A stretch of 64,000 bases of DNA from contig NC_135122.1 in assembly GCF_050908995.1 (NCBI RefSeq), positions 15,726,501 to 15,790,500 of the forward strand. Direction: 5' to 3'. Position numbers and translations under genes: made by a program. This document shows, piece after piece, positions 59,949 to 64,000 of this stretch. This DNA comes from Andrena cerasifolii (Eukaryota; Arthropoda; Insecta; Hymenoptera; Andrenidae). Each line of letters opens with the position of its first letter. The first letter of the stretch is position 1. The notes under the pieces were generated by a model that had not been told where the DNA came from, did not search any database, and worked only from the letters and a program-made list of their open reading frames with translations.

Positions 59949-61243
59949 ATGAGTGGGAACGAGAATTACAAAGAGGCGAAATCGATTTACGATTTCACCG
60001 CTAACAATATCAAGGGCGCGGAGGTTCCTCTATCGACGTAAGCAACGCCTGCTACACTTCATTTTTCCACACAACGAGGTTGTAGAGACCAGCGGTCGAA
60101 TGAAACTGTTAAAATTTTCAGTCAATTATGAAATAACTGCAATTTCATGGCTATTATCTTTTCTGTTCCGCGAAAGCTCTTACAAAATGTAGGGTATTAA
60201 CCGAAGCTTTTATTCCACACATTTTCCCGTAACTAGGAAACTTTTATTTTCTCGAAAGTAGAAAAAAGTTCCAGTTACACAGGGACATTTACCTATTCTG
60301 CTTTGAAAAATTTAAACTTTGAGACAAGCAGAAGTTGAAATTTAAACCGTTCGGCGAAAATAATTATATAAAAATCCCAATCCAAATTAAAAAAAAATAT
60401 TCCAAATTCTACATTTTACCCTTAAATATCTGTTGCAAAGTATACGATCCTCCAGAACTTTTCTTAATCGAACATGCAATAATTCTTACAACGGAATTAA
60501 AGCGTTAATGCCCAAAGTTGTCATAAAACAGAAAAGAAGCGATTTAAAAGTCAAAACTTCGACAAATAACTTTTATTTGTAAAAATTAACAGTTTCGTTC
60601 GACCCCCGGTAGAAACGAATGTATAACTATGGCTAATATTATCCTATTTACAGGTACGAAGGACACGTGTGTTTGATCGTGAATGTCGCGTCGAAGTGTG
60701 GCCTCACAGCAACGAACTACAAAGAACTGAATGAACTGTACGATGAATATTCGGAGTCCAAAGGTGGGAAAAGAAAAATTTGACACAGATTTATAAAATA
60801 CTCGTTCGAAACTTATTTACCGATTACCGGAACCATATGCTTGCAGGTTTAAGAATTCTGGCCTTCCCCTGCAATCAATTCAACGGGCAGGAACCAGGTG
60901 GCAGCGACGAGATCTGCAGCTTTGCCGATCGGCAAAAGGTACAATTTTACGAGTACGGTGGACACGAATACCTCCTACGGGTACCCGCGGAAGTCTCTTT
61001 TCACCGTAAAATTGCTTCTCGTTCCAGGTAAAATTCGACCTATTCGAGAAGATCGACGTGAACGGGGATAACGCGCACCCCCTGTGGAAATATCTGAAGA
61101 AAGAGCAAGGAGGGACTCTTGGGAGCTTCATAAAATGGAACTTCACCAAGTTCATCGTGGACAAAGAGGGCAAAGTGGTGGAACGGCACGGTCCCAACGT
61201 GGACCCCACCAAACTCAAGAGTAACCTCGAGAAATACTTCTAA
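59949..61243 (+). CDS. Phospholipid-hydroperoxide glutathione peroxidase, cysteine type
   Basis: A GPx4-like thiol peroxidase that reduces lipid and hydrogen peroxides, in insects often with thioredoxin as donor. Four exons (59949-60037, 60654-60763, 60847-60938, 61028-61243) join to 168 residues, the usual length for a cytosolic form. The catalytic set is visible: Cys in [12 protein letters not shown], Gln in [12 protein letters not shown], and Trp-Asn in [14 protein letters not shown]. The active residue is encoded by TGT, not TGA. The start [16 protein letters not shown] has no targeting peptide, and an upstream acceptor suggests a leader exon. AATAAA is at 61669-61674. It lies on the opposite strand to Cbl, perhaps within a Cbl intron. 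Confidence 0.94.
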
Positions 61244-61357
61244 ATGTTCTCATGATAATTGTTCTTCTATATCCACGAAGAGTTGCAACCATAGCACTTT
61301 CTCTCTGTAACCGATGAAAGTATTCAAGGAAGATGGATATTCGAGTTGTTCCTTAAA

Positions 61358-61440
61358 AGAAGATCAAAGTTACTCCTGTCGACAAGATCAAAGTTACACC
61401 TATTAAGAAAATCGAAGTTATTCCCATCGACAAGACAAAA
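61358..61440. repeat. 24-bp imperfect tandem repeat in GPx 3' region
   Basis: Three degenerate copies of AAGATCAAAGTTACTCCTGT plus CGAC. Each is eight codons long (KIKVTPVD-like on the plus strand), but no frame joins it to GPx, whose stop is at 61243. Confidence 0.75.
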
Positions 61441-61674
61441 GACCGCACCACTCGATAATTTATACGTTCCACCGTAGATCGTAGACTCGTGGCATTGGCA
61501 TCTGTTGCTCTCGTCGCTCAAAGATCACGTTGCATATTTTTTCATACCCGCGTACATAGCATTACAGTTTCCAATCTGCAAGTGAAGAATTTATTTTTCG
61601 TTACATGAATACTAATATATATATATCCACACGCAGACGTCTCACTACTGTATATTCACGTGACGCACAATAAA

Positions 61675-63735
61675 AAGCGTGTAGCTGCTTCGGCACTTTG
61701 AGTGTCTTGAAAACTTGCGTGCACAAGGTTCGCCACATCGACTGTATAGATTTCTCCGGCGCGCCGTCCATTGTCTCTTCCTTAACGGCAGCCGCGTACT
61801 TTCGCGCTACGTCACGGCGTTTACGTTCGTGACCTAAGCCTATTTATAGCGTCATTAGCGTCTCCTGTACCGCTCGATTTAATTGTCCCGCGATCCTTTC
61901 GGTGCCCTCCGCAGCGGGCGGGCTCGAAGCACAATGGAGCCTCCGTTCGACGAGCGTCCCGTTATCCAACTAGAGCGTGTCCTTGCGGAGCACCCCTTCA
62001 CCCATTAAAAACACTCTTTCGAAACCATTTCTGATGGCCACCGGCTCGCTGTAAAACGGTCCCCGTTACCGTGAGGCATGAAAGCTCGCAGCGCCTACTC
62101 TATTAATATCCAGTTTCACGAGAAGCCAGTGTCCCACAAGCAAGAGATTCTCTCGCGATCACCCACGTCCCCGGTGGTGACGCTGCCAGCGTTCCCATCG
62201 CGGGAACGAGCGGCGACGTTAACTCCGCTGGAGAAATGGGTCAACGCATCGTGCCAGCCGCGTTCGAGCGACACGATGACATAATTACCGGGGCCATCGC
62301 GCCCCGGCGAGCGGGTCAAGGATGCGGGTAGGACTTTTCTTCCCCCCCCGCGCTCCGATAGGAGCCTCGCGGCCCCCGCTTCGGAGGAAAGCAGCAGCCA
62401 CCCCGTTCTGCTTTTCCGGAGCAGTGGGTGGCGAGGCTGGGAGGTCGAAGGAGAGTAGGAGGAGGCTGTGCGGGGCCGATTCGCGTGTCCTTCCTGAATT
62501 TCAATCCTGAACTGCTTTACGTCACCGTTAAACTGGGTCGCGTCCTCTATTGCAGGAGTGCCCCGTGTCTCGGAACGCTCTCCGGGCGTTGCGTCGGCAC
62601 GCGCGCGTTCACGTACAGCGCGGCGCACATCAGCGTGGCTAATGTAGAAAACGAAGCCGAGAGATACTAACGCTATAATTAGTCGTCCTTGCCAGCCGAC
62701 TGATCCGAGGCTCGCCTCCATTCATAGATCCACGCTTACCCGGCGTCGTCTCTCGCCCTGCCACGATCGCGCGAAATCCACGGCTTACAGACGCTCCGCG
62801 GAGAATCCTGCGTGGGAGTGATGCTCCAGCAGAGTCGCTCGGTAATCGAAGCCAGCTCCGGCAGCGCTCGCGGCTCACCGAAACGAGGAAGGTGCTCGGT
62901 GAATGTAGATTGGAGTAGGGCGTTGCGCGAGCTAATTGCGAGCACAGCGATTCGGCGTTGGAAAAGTTTCGCCGCTGGAATATCAAATGGGAGTCGCCGC
63001 GGCGGTACCGCGTGCCTACGTTATCGCCGATGACTCAGAATTTAGAAAGGATGACAAATACCTGCGCAGATAAGAGAGCAGACTTCGAGCGGGCTGGTGG
63101 GAGCTGGGTGGTCCCTTTAGAGGGGTACATTTGTGTAAAGGAATTTTTATGTATAGAATTGCTCTCGGTTTGCAGCTTTTGCGGAAAGGACGCGAGGCTT
63201 CTAGCTGTGCGATGCAATTACGCAACGTGCAGCGAAAATACGCCCATGGAAAATGTCAGTGGAACGGCTGGAGAGCCGCGTTTCAAGGATGCCACGCGAT
63301 AGTTTCAAAGGTTCTCCGCGCTGACTGTTGTAAATCTGCTGAGGCTGCTCCCATCGAAATCCTGCCTGCCCTGTTCATCGTGTTACCGATGGGCAATTGG
63401 AGAGTTTTAACAGAGCCTTGATTCGGGAACCCGGAAGAAAGCTGACCGAGTTTATTTCGTTTTTTTTCTTTTTTTTTTTTTAATGAGAAGCGATTGATGC
63501 TGGTTGTATTCACCTGGAATAGGTGCGAGGGGAAGGATTTGAGGCGAGTAATCGTCGCGGTAGTTGAGCCGACGGATACGACGCGATTTTTGTGCAGGCG
63601 TCCGCCTACGATTACTTTGGTTTTTGGATATGTTTTAGAGGACCGAAGAGTAACAAATATGTACAGGCAGGGTCGTTCCTGGCGGGGGTGCAGAAGGTGC
63701 CAAACTTAAGGGAAACAAACTTAAATTTGGAGAGA
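61675..63735. other. GC-rich spacer downstream of GPx
   Basis: No gene is firmly supported. A minus-strand frame at 62116-62721 is described separately. A donor-like GTAAGC on the minus strand at 62738-62733 could belong to a leader exon of a leftward gene, for example Cbl, but nothing ties it to one. Confidence 0.4.
62116..62721 (-). CDS. Doubtful frame with signal-anchor-like start
   Basis: A 201-codon frame starting MEASLGSVGWQGRLIIALVS and continuing LGFVFYISHADVRRAV: a basic residue, a hydrophobic run of about 15 residues and then a possible cleavage point. The remainder is rich in Arg, Ser, Gly and Pro with no domain, and GC-rich DNA readily gives such long frames. It may be real or a by-product; I lean to by-product. 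Confidence 0.2.
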   Translation of the reverse strand: MEASLGSVGWQGRLIIALVSLGFVFYISHADVRRAVRERARADATPGERSETRGTPAIEDATQFNGDVKQFRIEIQEGHANRPRTASSYSPSTSQPRHPLLRKSRTGWLLLSSEAGAARLLSERGGGRKVLPASLTRSPGRDGPGNYVIVSLERGWHDALTHFSSGVNVAARSRDGNAGSVTTGDVGDRERISCLWDTGFS

Positions 63736-64000
63736 AGGAAATTCTGGGGAGCGACAAATTTGGAGAGAAGTAAATTCTGGGGAGCGACAAATTTGGAGAG
63801 AAGTAAATTCTGGGGAGCGACAAATTTGGACAGAAGTAAATTCTGGGGAGCGACAAATTTGGAGAGAAGTAAATTCTGGGGAGCGACAAATTTGGAGAGA
63901 AGTAACATTCTGGGGAGCGACAAATTTGGAGAGAAGTAAATTCTGGGGAGCGACAAATTTGGAGAGAAGTAAATTCTGGGGAGCGACAAATTTGGAGAGA
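63735..64000. repeat. 33-bp minisatellite running off the window
   Basis: About eight head-to-tail copies of a 33-base unit (TTCTGGGGAGCGACAAATTT plus GGAGAGAAGTAAA), very uniform. Since 33 is a multiple of three, the array is open in several frames; on the plus strand each unit reads SKFWGATNLER. A one-base change near 63905 (AAGTAACATT) breaks the register in one unit. The right end is not in the window. Confidence 0.9.

Noticed and set aside
1..64000. CRISPR array, bacterial operon or prophage content
   Set aside because: The tandem repeats found lack spacers, and genes are intron-split animal genes.
1..64000. tRNA or rRNA genes
   Set aside because: No cloverleaf with A and B boxes or rRNA core sequence was noticed; a covariance scan would settle this.

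Overview
The window looks like nuclear DNA of an insect, most likely a hymenopteran (ant, wasp or bee). Genes are split by short GT-AG introns. The recognisable proteins are animal or insect specific: polyhomeotic, a takeout/JHBP protein, Cbl, BubR1, IQGAP and dysbindin. The glutathione peroxidase uses cysteine rather than selenocysteine. Introns and spacers are full of small palindromic and hAT-like elements, with one decayed non-LTR retrotransposon piece. The order assignment is inference; no species can be named from the sequence alone. All exon models are by eye; reading-phase bookkeeping closes for every multi-exon gene listed.

Layout. 1.6-2.7 kb (+): dysbindin. 2.7-4.5 kb: three fold-back repeats. 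4.8-5.0 kb (+): a one-exon membrane microprotein, possibly COX14-like. 5.0-15.1 kb (-): polyhomeotic, with its 3' UTR, 14 coding exons rich in polyglutamine, a retrotransposon relic and a palindromic MITE in introns, and a probable untranslated first exon. 15.1-19.0 kb: GC-rich spacer with a 35-bp triplication and a hAT-like MITE. 19.0-22.3 kb (+): D-2-hydroxyglutarate dehydrogenase, with a 340-bp palindrome in intron 3. 23.4-24.8 kb (+): small heat shock protein behind a heat-shock element and a TATA box. 25.4-28.3 kb (-): secreted JHBP/TULIP-like protein, apparently two repeats. 30.0-38.0 kb (+): IQGAP in 26 exons, two introns holding hAT-like elements and one intron of the GC-AG type. 39.7-45.1 kb (-): BubR1 with KEN boxes, Mad3 domain, Bub3-binding region, kinase and a large Glu/Arg then His/Gln-rich insertion. 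47.2-47.6 kb (-): small unknown gene, head-to-head with PEX6 (+, to 50.3 kb). 52.6-57.9 kb (-): Cbl ubiquitin ligase without its N-terminal exons; splicing can give a short and a long form. 58.4-58.6 kb (-): one orphan exon-like ORF. 59.9-61.2 kb (+): glutathione peroxidase, possibly nested in a Cbl intron. 61.2-63.7 kb: GC-rich spacer. From 63.74 kb to the end: a 33-bp minisatellite.

There is no operon logic; the genes serve separate jobs: chromatin silencing, mitotic checkpoint, cytoskeleton, receptor down-regulation, peroxisome import, lysosome-related organelle biogenesis, redox and stress. I found no convincing new multi-gene system. The more unusual signals are the short/long Cbl choice, the BubR1 insertion, the tandem JHBP protein, the unknown gene beside PEX6 and the collection of fold-back elements.
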